NCBI GenBank assembly: GCA_015521615.1
Contig: WANW01000094.1
Location: 1-36,711, forward strand
Origin: Candidatus Hydrothermarchaeota archaeon
GTDB taxonomy: Archaea > Hydrothermarchaeota > Hydrothermarchaeia > Hydrothermarchaeales > BMS3B
Direction of reading: 5' to 3'
Length of the DNA stretch: 36,711 nt
Positions within the stretch are counted from its first letter, which is position 1. The number at the start of each line of letters is the position of its first letter. Position numbers and translations under genes: made by a program. This document shows positions 1-7,729 of this stretch, piece by piece. The notes under the pieces were generated by a model, which had not been told where the DNA came from, did not search any database, and saw only the letters and a program-made list of their open reading frames with translations.

Positions 1-1
1 A

Positions 2-145
2 GTGATGGAACTGTTCCTGAAAATTAACCAAAATATGGGTAAAACATTCATAATGGTAACTCATAACCCTCAACTCGCTAAAAAAACTAATACCACCCTG
101 AAAATGGAAAACGGACGCATCATCGCGAGAGAAGAGCATGAGTAA
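2..145 (+). CDS. ABC transporter ATP-binding protein, C-terminal fragment (window edge)
   Basis: An open frame enters from the window edge and gives 47 residues before TAA. It contains the switch/H-loop type stretch FIMVTHNPQLAKK followed by a K-M-ENGRI strand and a short charged tail. This is the usual C-terminal end of LolD/MacB-type ABC ATPases that drive lipoprotein or peptide export permeases. The Walker motifs lie outside the window, so the exact subfamily cannot be read. The region is clearly more AT-rich than the bulk of the window. No cognate permease follows. Confidence 0.75.
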   Translation: MMELFLKINQNMGKTFIMVTHNPQLAKKTNTTLKMENGRIIAREEHE

Positions 146-270
146 ACCAAAGCCTGCCCCTATCTTATTCGACCTTCTATGTATTTTTCTATGCATTTCC
201 TGTATAAGATTGCTTCTTTTCACGGGGTATCATCGTGGATATCTGATAATGGCTGGTCAAATGCGATGAA
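139..270 (+). CDS. possible 43-residue hydrophobic peptide, or truncated permease start
   Basis: An ATG overlaps the end of the ABC ATPase (ATGAGTAA arrangement) and opens a 43-codon frame with one hydrophobic, cysteine-containing segment at about residues 9-30. In intact LolD/MacB-type operons a permease would begin here, so this may be the remnant of such a gene. There is no recognisable domain, and the frame is short enough to be chance. I do not recognise it. Confidence 0.25.
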
Positions 271-331
271 AATAACCAAAATGAGGCTTTGATATTGTTG
301 GCAACGTTAAGGTAGGCTCAAGCTCCTGACT

Positions 332-405
332 GGGGCCGTAGGGTAGCCTGGTCATCCTCGTGGCTTTGGGAGCCATGGACTCCGGTTCGAATCCGGGCGG
401 CCCCA
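332..405 (+). tRNA. tRNA-Pro (UGG)
   Basis: A full cloverleaf can be folded. The acceptor stem is GGGGCCG (332-338) with CGGCCCC (398-404) and discriminator A405. The anticodon stem is 360-364 with 372-376, around loop TTTGGGA, giving anticodon TGG at 367-369 with G at position 37, as is usual for tRNA-Pro. The T-arm contains GGTTCGAATCC. No intron is visible and CCA is not encoded. It separates the ABC fragment from a decayed toxin-antitoxin locus, and tRNA genes are common insertion points. Confidence 0.95.
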
Positions 406-477
406 TAAATTTTAAAAGCCCTGGAATTTAGCATATTTATTTGATATGGTAACTTTTATTTTTAGAATGTGGTTCAT

Positions 478-703
478 ATGACAGAAATAGTTGTAAAAAT
501 TCCTGATGAATTTGCATCCGAGAAATCTTTTTGAGAAGAAAATGAAAATTATGATAGAATCTGAGATTAAACATGGAAGACTTATCAAGCTTATAGACAA
601 AATTATGGAAAGTGTAAATCAGCTAAATGATGAAGAACTGATAAAGCTTGGAGATGAATTTAAAGAAGCAGGAGTTAAAGAGCTGAGAATAAAGGGATTT
701 TGA
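478..703 (+). pseudogene. frameshifted antitoxin (partner of the PIN toxin remnant)
   Basis: The ATG at 478 opens with MTEIVVKIPDEF, the typical N-terminal beta strand of small archaeal VapB-like antitoxins. It stops at TGA 532-534 just after a run of T. The remainder continues in the frame two bases on (from about 527) as a charged helical stretch rich in E and K, ending in LRIKGF at 703. Joining the frames at the T-run gives about 75 residues, normal for such antitoxins. The gene is followed one base later by a PIN-domain remnant, as in intact VapBC-type pairs. A sequencing error in the homopolymer could also explain the shift. Confidence 0.6.
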
Positions 704-704
704 T

Positions 705-1045
705 ATGAGGCTTGTTGTTGATGCGAATATTCTATATTCTCCAGAATTTATTTTAAAAGAGATTAAAAGTATAAGAGTGAAATAATGGATAAGTTTTCCC
801 TTACCGAAACTCAGTACCTATTCGTCCTTAATATTGCTAGAGAATTTATTGTTTTCGTCCCTATAAGCGAGTTTATTGATAAAATTAGGGAAGTGGTAGA
901 GGCATCTCCTGTACAGTATCTGGCTCTCGCCATGAAGTATGGAATACCCATATGGAGTAATGATAAGAGGCTAAAGGAGCAATCGATTGTCAAGGTATTT
1001 TCTACAGAAGAACTTATACGCTTTATAGAGTACGCCACGAACCTT
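705..1045 (+). pseudogene. decayed PIN-domain toxin (VapC-like)
   Basis: The first frame (705-785) starts MRLVVDANIL, the PIN motif with the first catalytic Asp, then moves early into YSPEFILKEI, so residues usually found between the two are missing. It stops at TAA 783-785. A frame starting in that stop (785) carries the C-terminal PIN half: YLALAMKYGIPIWSNDKRL and a terminal VKVFSTEEL strand. In related toxins an Asp stands before the YLALA motif; here the residues are SPVQ, so a catalytic acid seems lost. The native stop is gone and the frame runs on into antisense of the protease gene. This is a broken RNase toxin, AT-rich like its antitoxin. Confidence 0.7.
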
Positions 1046-1048
1046 TTT

Positions 1049-1726
1049 CTATATCTCCACCCCCATATAACTCAGCAGAAATGTCGTCGAATTTATCACC
1101 GTGTGCGCAACTATAACAAGGGTGAGGGAGCGCATTCTTGCGTAGGCGGCGGCGAGGATAACCCCGAGGATGAAGATGGAGAAGAAGGCTCTGGCGTCGA
1201 GGTGTGCCGCTGCAAAGTAGGCACTGCTCAGCACAATGCCAGCTCTCTCTCCGAATCTTCCCGCAAGGGCGGGAAGCATGTAGCCCCTGAAGTAAACCTC
1301 CTCGCTCAGCGGTGCAAGGATGGCGCCCACCAGCAGCATGACCGCGAGCCCCTGCTCGCTTTTAGCAGCTTCCATGAGAGCGCGCTGAAGCTGACTTTCA
1401 CCGATGTAGTCGTGGAGAAAGTGATAACTCACCCTTTCAATAAGGAACATCGCCAAACCAAGGGCTGTGCCAGCAGCGACTATCCTGGAGCTAGCCCCGA
1501 AACCGAAATCAGCAGGGTGCCAGCCCTGCCTCCTGGCGATAATAAGGGTGAGCAGGAGCAGCGATATTGAAAAAGTGCCCTGCACAAGGATAAACAGTGG
1601 AGAGGTGAGATACTCAGTCAGAGTGTAGTTCTGCGGTGTCTGCAGCAGGTAGCCGGTGAGGAAGCTCATGAAGTAGGCAATGATGAGAATCACAAACCCG
1701 AGCTTTATGCTGAGCCTTCTGGTCAT
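1049..1726 (-). CDS. CPBP/CAAX-type intramembrane metalloprotease
   Basis: A 225-residue protein with about six to seven hydrophobic helices. It carries the family motifs in order: a Glu-Glu pair followed by xxxR (PLSEEVYFRGYM, near residues 138-149), a His in a helix (AAHLDA), and a C-terminal AHTVIN. These residues form the metal-dependent glutamyl protease site of the CPBP (ABI/Rce1) family, which acts inside the membrane on CAAX or other small membrane substrates. The substrate cannot be told. The start is ATG with a T-rich TATA-like element about 29 bases upstream, so the mRNA is probably nearly leaderless. It is divergent from cbiL. Confidence 0.85.
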   Translation of the reverse strand: MTRRLSIKLGFVILIIAYFMSFLTGYLLQTPQNYTLTEYLTSPLFILVQGTFSISLLLLTLIIARRQGWHPADFGFGASSRIVAAGTALGLAMFLIERVSYHFLHDYIGESQLQRALMEAAKSEQGLAVMLLVGAILAPLSEEVYFRGYMLPALAGRFGERAGIVLSSAYFAAAHLDARAFFSIFILGVILAAAYARMRSLTLVIVAHTVINSTTFLLSYMGVEI

Positions 1727-1803
1727 AAAATACCCTCTGCCTTATATGCATAAAAATGTAGGTGTGTTGTGACGATGCCCGCTTTTTAAGCTCACGAGAA
1801 AGG

Positions 1804-1812
1804 ATATAAATA
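1804..1812 (+). promoter_or_regulatory. TATA box of cbiL-cbiF
   Basis: The sequence ATATAAATA is centred about 25 bases before the cbiL ATG at 1833. With normal archaeal spacing, transcription would begin at or next to the start codon, so the message is probably leaderless. No room is left for a cobalamin riboswitch on the transcript. Confidence 0.6.
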
Positions 1813-1832
1813 CCACCAGACCTTCTTAAATC

Positions 1833-2534
1833 ATGACCGGAAAGCTCTACGGTGTTGGCGTTGGTCCAGGTGACCCTGAGCTCATGACAATTAAGGCGAG
1901 GAGGGTGCTCGAGAGCGTTGACGTCGTCTGTGCCCCGGACTCGGGAAGAGAGGGCAGGGCTCTGGAGATTGTGAAGAAAGCGGTTGATCGCGATTTTAAT
2001 GTGCTGAGGCCCCATTTTCCAATGACAAAAAAACGCGAAGTTCTTGAAAAAGCCTGGGGTGAGGCGGCGGAGGCGATATACAGGGAGCTGAAGAAAGATA
2101 AGGATGTGGCCTTTGTCACCATAGGCGATCCCACCTTCTACTCCACCTTTGCCTACGTGATGGAGAGGATTAAAGCCGCGCACCCCGAGGTTGAGATAGA
2201 GGTTGTGCCCGGTGTTACCTCTGTAACAGCATGCGCCGCTAGCCTAGGCATTCCCCTCGTCTCAGGCGGGGAGAGCCTCGCCGTGGTGCCGGCTGCTTAC
2301 GGTATTGATAATCTGGAGCTTCTCGCCCAGAACTTCGACACAGTGGTGCTGATGAAGGTGTCGCGCAGCTTCGACGCCATCGCTGAGAGGATAGAGCGTG
2401 CAGGGCTGAGTGGCAGAGCCGTGTTCGTGGCGCGTTGCGGGAGCGAGGCTTTCTTCTCCAGCGACCTGGAATCGCTTAAGGGCAGAGAGGTGGATTATCT
2501 CTCCATGATACTGCTGAGGGGGCTCCGCAGGTGA
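1833..2534 (+). CDS. cbiL: cobalt-factor II / precorrin-2 C20-methyltransferase
   Basis: A 233-residue protein of the class III (tetrapyrrole) methyltransferase family. The N-terminal strand-loop YGVGVGPGDPELMTIKA marks the CobI/CbiL group. The middle part contains a GDPTFYST loop and VVPGVTSVTACAA, both typical of SAM and tetrapyrrole binding in this fold. It transfers a methyl group from SAM to C20 of the corrin precursor in the anaerobic (early cobalt) cobalamin or related corrinoid pathway. Length is normal for the family. It overlaps cbiF by four bases (GTGA), so the two are translated together. Confidence 0.93.
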   Translation: MTGKLYGVGVGPGDPELMTIKARRVLESVDVVCAPDSGREGRALEIVKKAVDRDFNVLRPHFPMTKKREVLEKAWGEAAEAIYRELKKDKDVAFVTIGDPTFYSTFAYVMERIKAAHPEVEIEVVPGVTSVTACAASLGIPLVSGGESLAVVPAAYGIDNLELLAQNFDTVVLMKVSRSFDAIAERIERAGLSGRAVFVARCGSEAFFSSDLESLKGREVDYLSMILLRGLRR

Positions 2535-3283
2535 AGGTGTACTTCGTGGGTGCTGGACCTGGGGATCCGGAGCTTCTTACAATTAAAGCAAAGCGTCTTC
2601 TGGAGAGCGCAGACGTGGTGGTATACGCGGGTTCGCTGGTTAATCCCGAGGTGCTCAGGTTTGCGAAGCGGGCGGAGCTGCACAACAGCGCAGGCATGAG
2701 CCTTGAGGAGATAGTGGAGGTTATGGAGCGGGCGGCAAGGCAGGAGAAGCGCGTGGTACGCCTCCACAGCGGCGACCCGAGCATATACGGCGCCATAGCA
2801 GAGCAGATCCGCGAGCTTCGGAAGCGGGGCATAGTATGCGAGGTTGTGCCCGGGGTCAGCTCATTTCTGGCTGCGGCTGCCCGTCTGGGCGTGGAGTACA
2901 CAGTGCCGGAGGTGAGCCAGACCGTTATACTGACCCGAATCTCCGGGCGCACTCCGGTGCCTGAGAAGGAGGACTTAGCGAAGCTGGCGGAGCACAGGGC
3001 GAGCATGGCGATATTCCTCAGCGCCTCGAGGGTGGAGGAGGTGGTGGAGAAGCTGCTTTCTGGCTACGATGAGAGCACGCCCGCAGCGGTGCTGTACCGC
3101 GTTACCTGGGAGGATGAGAGGGTAATCAGGTGTACTCTCGGCGAGCTCGCGACTAGGGTAAAGGAGGCAGGTATAGAGAAGACGGCGCTAATTCTAGTGG
3201 GGGATTTTCTTGAGGAGCACGGCAGTAGCTCCAGGCTATACGACAGGGAGTTTGCCCACGGCTACAGGAAAGCGTTAAAATAA
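2531..3283 (+). CDS. cbiF: cobalt-precorrin-4 C11-methyltransferase
   Basis: A 250-residue class III methyltransferase starting at GTG inside the cbiL stop (GTGA). Recognisable motifs are VYFVGAGPGDPELLTIKA at the N-terminus, YAGSLVNPE (distinctive for CbiF/CobM), LHSGDPSIYGAI, and VVPGVSSFLAAAA. It methylates C11 of the corrin ring after ring contraction steps encoded elsewhere. Only these two pathway genes lie here; cbiH, cbiG, cbiE/T and others are not in the window. The T-rich stretch after the stop (3283-3300) is a plausible terminator. Confidence 0.93.
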   Translation: MKVYFVGAGPGDPELLTIKAKRLLESADVVVYAGSLVNPEVLRFAKRAELHNSAGMSLEEIVEVMERAARQEKRVVRLHSGDPSIYGAIAEQIRELRKRGIVCEVVPGVSSFLAAAARLGVEYTVPEVSQTVILTRISGRTPVPEKEDLAKLAEHRASMAIFLSASRVEEVVEKLLSGYDESTPAAVLYRVTWEDERVIRCTLGELATRVKEAGIEKTALILVGDFLEEHGSSSRLYDREFAHGYRKALK

Positions 3284-3302
3284 ATTTTAATTTTACTTTG
3301 CG

Positions 3303-3315
3303 AAAATTATAAATA
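3303..3315 (+). promoter_or_regulatory. TATA box of the HgdB-like gene
   Basis: AAAATTATAAATA lies about 40 bases before the ATG at 3351. That ATG has the ribosome site AGGTGGT at 3340-3346. An in-frame upstream ATG at 3315 sits inside the TATA box and is therefore an unlikely start. Confidence 0.55.
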
Positions 3316-3350
3316 TGTTTAAGAAACAAGTAGATTTACAGGTGGTAGGC

Positions 3351-4538
3351 ATGCTTTCGAGGACCGCACTTTCTGTGGATGAAAAGCTGATGCCCTTATA
3401 CAGTGATATTAGGGAGCTTGAGGGGATAAAGAAGCTTTATCAGTACAATGCCAGCGTCTGGGACCGCTGGGCAAAGCATATAAAGAAGGGGGGCAAGGTT
3501 GTAGGCACGCTCTCAAATTCGCCCATGGAGATTTTCCGCGCTGCGGACGTCTTCACTGTCATATACAAGCGCCGCGAGGACCTGAACCGCAGGATTATAG
3601 AGGGCAGGCATGACATGTACAGGTATATATACCACTTTGGCGTGGGCGAGTGTGTTTGCAGGTACATCGCCGGCGGTGCCGGTTCGCCGATTCTGGGCGC
3701 CTGCCCCGGCTACGACTGGGTTGTTACGGACTTTGCGCCAAAGCATGAAGAGTGGATTAGGCTGCTCAAGGACGTGGGAAGTGAGTGGGACTTTGACTTC
3801 ATAGAGATTGAAGCCGGACTGCCCATGAAGGAGCGCGTTGAAGCAATATACCAGCGCCTGCTCTTTCTTAAGGAGAAGCTGGAGAGGCTTACCGGCGAGA
3901 GGATAACCGAGGAGAAGCTGAAGCGCAGCATTGAGCTCACCAACGAGGTGACGCGGATATTTGCGAAGATAGACGAGCTGGTGAAGGTGGAGCCCCACCC
4001 GCTGAAGAGCTTCGACATCTACAACCTCAAGGTAATATGCACCGACTACATAGGGGGTATTACCGAGGAGCTGCTCGGCGTTATGTATCTGCTGGAGCGC
4101 GAGCTTCGTGAGCGCGTGGAGCGCGGCGAGGGATACGAGGGCAAGAAGATTCTGCTTGCTGGCGGCTTCAGGAGCGAGTTTCTGCCGGCGATAGAGAACA
4201 GTGGGGGAATAGTCACCTCAGCCTGGCCCTTCCAGAGGTTCACCGCCCACATGGAGGAGATAAAGCTGGGCAGGGATCTGCTGCGCAGCCTCGCGGAGTG
4301 GTATGCAACGCATCCAGGCCTGGGTACTGCCGAGGAAGATGCGGAACTCTTCAGGAGGCTGGTGAAACACTACGATATTGATGCTGTCATATACCACCGC
4401 CAGGACCCCTTCGGGCATGCGTGCACATATACCAGCTACGAGGCGATTCGTGAGGCGGTGGACGTACCCTTCCTGACTATAGAGGCCTCTGAGAGCTACC
4501 CGGATAAGCCCATAGCAGAGTTCCTCAGAAGCCTGTAG
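3351..4538 (+). CDS. HgdB/BcrC-like 2-hydroxyacyl-CoA dehydratase / benzoyl-CoA reductase family protein
   Basis: A 395-residue protein from the ATG with the GGTGGT site. It has the two-domain layout of the HGD-D family: an N-terminal SNSPMEIFRAADV segment, a cysteine-containing GECVCRY...ACPGYDWVVTDF region, a long helical middle, and a C-terminal half with KILLAGGFRSEF and AVIYHRQDPFGHACTY. Family members hold a [4Fe-4S] or double-cubane cluster and perform low-potential reductions fed by an ATP-driven activase. No second subunit and no activase gene is adjacent, and the usual C-terminal GQxxTRxEAF motif is replaced by DKPIAEF. The substrate is unknown; an aromatic or hydroxyacyl-CoA role is only one possibility. 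Confidence 0.75.
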   Translation: MLSRTALSVDEKLMPLYSDIRELEGIKKLYQYNASVWDRWAKHIKKGGKVVGTLSNSPMEIFRAADVFTVIYKRREDLNRRIIEGRHDMYRYIYHFGVGECVCRYIAGGAGSPILGACPGYDWVVTDFAPKHEEWIRLLKDVGSEWDFDFIEIEAGLPMKERVEAIYQRLLFLKEKLERLTGERITEEKLKRSIELTNEVTRIFAKIDELVKVEPHPLKSFDIYNLKVICTDYIGGITEELLGVMYLLERELRERVERGEGYEGKKILLAGGFRSEFLPAIENSGGIVTSAWPFQRFTAHMEEIKLGRDLLRSLAEWYATHPGLGTAEEDAELFRRLVKHYDIDAVIYHRQDPFGHACTYTSYEAIREAVDVPFLTIEASESYPDKPIAEFLRSL

Positions 4539-4574
4539 TTTTGTTTTTATTTTGAAAAACCAAAAAAAGAAAAA
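4539..4574. terminator. bidirectional T-run terminator between convergent genes
   Basis: A T-rich tract (4539-4553) follows the HgdB-like stop on the plus strand. An A-rich tract (4555-4574) gives the equivalent T-run after cooS on the minus strand. Archaeal RNA polymerase terminates on such U-tracts. Confidence 0.55.
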
Positions 4575-4576
4575 GA

Positions 4577-6523
4577 CTAGGCGGGTAGCTCGAGCTTTCT
4601 GCGTTTCTCCAGTATTACCTGCTCCAGCATGTCTGCGCTTTCCTTTGGATCTGGGCTGTGAATGAACTTCGCACCCAGAAGCTGTTCTGCTTCCTTTGTC
4701 AGGAGGTTGGTTACAACCTCGCTGCCCATTATGCGCGGGAGCGGGTTGACGTGCGTGGTTACCCCCAGCGCCACCGCCCAGGTGCCTATGCTCAGCGCCT
4801 TTTCTGTGTTGTACTCCGGCGCACTCGCCGCCACGGGCAGGTCCTTTATGGCAACGCCGAGCTTCTCGGCAAGAGCCTTGAGCAGCTGGCTAATTCTCGA
4901 GTTGTCCACGCAGGAGCCGAAGTGCAGCACGGGCGGGAGAGCCTCTAAGCCAGCCGCCTCACCCAGAGCCTTCAGCACGCGCTGCAGGCGCTCTCCTGCC
5001 ATCGACGCGCCGTCCGGCTTCATAAGCCCTGCTTTCGCATGCGCATGAGCCGCGCAGCCCGTGGCAAGCACCAGTATGTCCCGCTTAACCAGCTCCTTGG
5101 CAAGCTCCACGTGCATGAGATCGTGAGGCACGCGCGGGTTGTTGCAGCCCACAATAGCGACTGCGCCTTTAATATCGCCCTTTGCAATGCTGTCCACAAG
5201 CGGGGCTAGCGGGTCCTCGCTGTTTATCTTCGAGAGCACCTCCAGCAGGGCTTCAACGCTGAAGCCGGCAAGGAGTTCCTCCTCAAACTTCGGGATGTGC
5301 ACCTTGCTCGGGTCGCGTTGCTTGAAGTTCTCTATTGCGCGCTTAACAATCTCCCTGGCGACCTCATCTGCTCTGCGCTCATCAAACTCTATGTGCTCCG
5401 CACCCGGAATCTTAACTATGGGTGCGGTGGTGATTATTTTCGTGTGGAAGCACTGCGCCGCCGGCACGAGGGCCGGGAAGATGCACTGGTAGTCCACCAC
5501 CATCGCATCTAGGGCGCCTGTGGCGATAACCAACTCCGAGTTGAGCTCATTACCAACCTGGGGTATGCCCTGCCTCTCCAGGATTTCATTGCCGGTGCAA
5601 CAAATCCCAACGACGTTTATCCCCTTTGCACCTGCCTTCTTGGCCTCCTCCTGCAGAGCCTCCGCAGCCTCCACGATCTTCTCGCTGAGTATCGGCACGT
5701 GCCCGTGGCAGGCGATGTTCACATACTCTGCATCGAGCACACCCATTCCAGCCTTGCTGAATTTGGGTTTGGGCGTGCCGAAGAGCACATCCTGCAGGTC
5801 AGTGCTCAGGTGCAGACCATAGAATCCGTCTGCAAGGCCAGCTTTTATGCACCCGAGAATGAGGTTCACCGGGTCTGCATCGTTGCCCATGCTGGTGCGG
5901 TGCATGCCCTCAAGCACCGGGAGCATTCCACCCTCCGGAAGCACGCCCAGCTTTGACCAGGTTTCAATCCGCTCCTGCGTGGCATGCATCCTGAGCCATG
6001 TACTGCCGTTTGCGTGCGTGGCTCCTATCTCCTCAAGCGCGTGCATTGCAACGCGCTCCGCAAGCTCATTAACCTCCATGCTCTCAGCATTGGCAATGCC
6101 CAGCATGGCTCCGAGTCTGCGAAGCTTTGCCTCGTCCTTAATCTGGTAAGGCGCCTCTCCGCGCGCGGTATGGAGTAGCGTCAGCGCAACATGCCTTGCG
6201 TGGTCAACATGCGAAGCGGTGCCTCCCAGGATGTTCCTGAGCAGACCCCGAGCTACCATCACATCGCCGGTGGCGCCGCACACTCCGCGGTCTGCCTTGG
6301 CGGTTATCCTGCACGGCCCCATGGCACAGTTCCTGCAGCTCAAGCCAGAGAAGCAGTACGGGCACTTGGGCTCCTGTCTCACAACGCGGTCAAAGGCGGT
6401 CTCAACCCCCGCCTTTCTGGCAACCTCAAACATCTCGAGATTTGCGGGATCAATTGTTTTGTCTGAATCGCCCCTCGCCTCTATCTCGCGCTTCTCTTTT
6501 GTAACCAAGCTCTCCACTTTCAA
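4577..6523 (-). CDS. cooS: Ni-containing carbon monoxide dehydrogenase, monofunctional CooS type
   Basis: A 648-residue protein that interconverts CO and CO2 at a NiFeS C-cluster. The C-cluster ligands are all present at a constant offset from the well studied bacterial enzyme: H275, C309, C347, C460, C490, C538, plus catalytic K575. B-cluster cysteines are C63, C66, C71 and C82. The D-cluster site at the dimer interface is unusual: C54 and C57 form CX2C, and the position of the second classical ligand is S62. The start is TTG, chosen because GGGAGGTG lies about seven bases upstream. No CooF, CooC or acetyl-CoA synthase genes flank it, so it seems to act alone or with ferredoxin. Confidence 0.95.
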   Translation of the reverse strand: MKVESLVTKEKREIEARGDSDKTIDPANLEMFEVARKAGVETAFDRVVRQEPKCPYCFSGLSCRNCAMGPCRITAKADRGVCGATGDVMVARGLLRNILGGTASHVDHARHVALTLLHTARGEAPYQIKDEAKLRRLGAMLGIANAESMEVNELAERVAMHALEEIGATHANGSTWLRMHATQERIETWSKLGVLPEGGMLPVLEGMHRTSMGNDADPVNLILGCIKAGLADGFYGLHLSTDLQDVLFGTPKPKFSKAGMGVLDAEYVNIACHGHVPILSEKIVEAAEALQEEAKKAGAKGINVVGICCTGNEILERQGIPQVGNELNSELVIATGALDAMVVDYQCIFPALVPAAQCFHTKIITTAPIVKIPGAEHIEFDERRADEVAREIVKRAIENFKQRDPSKVHIPKFEEELLAGFSVEALLEVLSKINSEDPLAPLVDSIAKGDIKGAVAIVGCNNPRVPHDLMHVELAKELVKRDILVLATGCAAHAHAKAGLMKPDGASMAGERLQRVLKALGEAAGLEALPPVLHFGSCVDNSRISQLLKALAEKLGVAIKDLPVAASAPEYNTEKALSIGTWAVALGVTTHVNPLPRIMGSEVVTNLLTKEAEQLLGAKFIHSPDPKESADMLEQVILEKRRKLELPA

Positions 6524-6639
6524 TTCCCTTCACCTCCCAATCATAATATTATCTTCAAACAATAAATACTTTCTCTTCCACATTTGAGCAACTTATTTAA
6601 GTGAGAGCTTCGAATATATCATAAAAGGAGGGAGAAGTA

Positions 6640-7056
6640 TTGGACAGAGAAAAGATAATAGAGCTTCTGAATCAGGACCTGAGCGGTGAAATTGAGGCGA
6701 TTCTTGTTTATATGCGCAACGCCACTGTGGCTCTCCCAGAAAACTGCGAAGCCGGGCACGAGATGGAGGAGATAGCCTTTGACGAGATGAGGCATGCGGA
6801 GTGGCTGTCTGACCTCATAGTAAAGCTCGGTGGCAAGCCGAGCATGACCCACAGGGAGCTGGACTTTGGCGGCAGCTCGGCGAAGGACTTCGTACGCCGC
6901 GTGGTAGAGCTCGAGAGGGAGGCGATTGCCATGTACAAGGAGCACATAGCCGCAATAGACAATGAGGAGGTGAGAGAGAAGCTTCAGCACATCCTGCGGG
7001 AGGAGGAGTGGCACCTTGCAGAGTTCGAGGAACTCCTCGAGGAGTTAGGGTCTTAG
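6640..7056 (+). CDS. ferritin-like diiron protein (bacterioferritin/DPSL type)
   Basis: A 138-residue four-helix-bundle protein starting at TTG after a strong GGAGGGAG site. Each helix pair gives the carboxylate-bridged diiron pattern: Glu in SGEIEAILVY, then DEMRHAEW (ExxH), then Glu in LEREAIAMYKEH, then REEEWHLAEF (ExxH). It is probably an iron-storage or peroxide-consuming protein of the cytoplasm, useful beside an oxygen-sensitive CO dehydrogenase from which it diverges. A rubredoxin domain is absent, so it is not a full rubrerythrin. Which member of the ferritin-like group it is cannot be fixed. Confidence 0.85.
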   Translation: MDREKIIELLNQDLSGEIEAILVYMRNATVALPENCEAGHEMEEIAFDEMRHAEWLSDLIVKLGGKPSMTHRELDFGGSSAKDFVRRVVELEREAIAMYKEHIAAIDNEEVREKLQHILREEEWHLAEFEELLEELGS

Positions 7057-7728
7057 AATTTTAACCCCCTCCCTCGTTCCTAGATGCACCTCGCTCACCA
7101 TTCTGCTTGGAAAAATTCCGTTCTCCAGCACGCCAACGATGCGGTTTATCTCCTGCTCCAGTCTCTCCGGCTGGGCAACCTCACCGAAGTCGGCATCTAT
7201 TATGTAGTTTCCGTTGTCGGTCAGTAGGGGACCCACCTTACCCCTGCAGCTGCGCAGGTTCGTAGCACCTGCTCCAATTTTAACCAGCCACCTCTCCGCC
7301 ACGCGCCACGCAAAGGGGAGGACCTCAACCGGCACGGGCATGCTAAGCCTCTCAACCAGCTTGCTCTCATCGGCAATAACTATGAAGCGCCTCGCGTTGC
7401 TCGCCACCACCTTCTCACGGAAGAGCGCACCTCCTCCGCCCTTTATTAGCTCCAGCTTTCTGCTTATCTGGTCGGCGCCGTCTATGGCTATATCAACCTG
7501 CTCAAACTCCTCGAAGGTGGTTGTGGGTATCCCAAACTTCAAAGCATGGATGCGCGTGTCGGCGCTGGTTGGAATTGCCTTTATCCTGAGACCCTCCCTC
7601 TTTATCCTCTCGCCAAGCGCGCGGATCGCAAAGTAAGCCGTCGAACCAGTGCCAAGGCCGACGATGTCGCCGTCCTTCACAAGCTCAACGGCGCTCTCTG
7701 CAGCGATGCGTTTCAGCTCGGAGCTCAT
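7045..7728 (-). CDS. rpiA: ribose-5-phosphate isomerase A
   Basis: A 227-residue RpiA of normal length. It shows GLGTGSTAYFAI near residue 25, DGADQI with the catalytic Asp pair, and KGGGGALFREKV with the active-site Lys and Glu region. It interconverts ribose 5-phosphate and ribulose 5-phosphate; in archaea lacking the oxidative pentose pathway this works with the RuMP-type route. Its 3' end overlaps the convergent ferritin-like gene by 12 bases. It follows the PHP gene with one base between stop and start, so the two form an operon. Confidence 0.95.
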   Translation of the reverse strand: MSSELKRIAAESAVELVKDGDIVGLGTGSTAYFAIRALGERIKREGLRIKAIPTSADTRIHALKFGIPTTTFEEFEQVDIAIDGADQISRKLELIKGGGGALFREKVVASNARRFIVIADESKLVERLSMPVPVEVLPFAWRVAERWLVKIGAGATNLRSCRGKVGPLLTDNGNYIIDADFGEVAQPERLEQEINRIVGVLENGIFPSRMVSEVHLGTREGVKILRP

Positions 7729-7729
7729 G

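Noticed and set aside
785-1570. A 261-codon plus-strand frame covering the PIN remnant and antisense of the CPBP gene
   Set aside because: Only the first 85 or so residues resemble a protein family; the rest is the complement of a well supported membrane protease and has no features of its own.
1740-1832. Cobalamin riboswitch before cbiL
   Set aside because: The TATA box is about 25 bases from the ATG, so there is no transcribed leader, and no B12-box-like sequence was seen.
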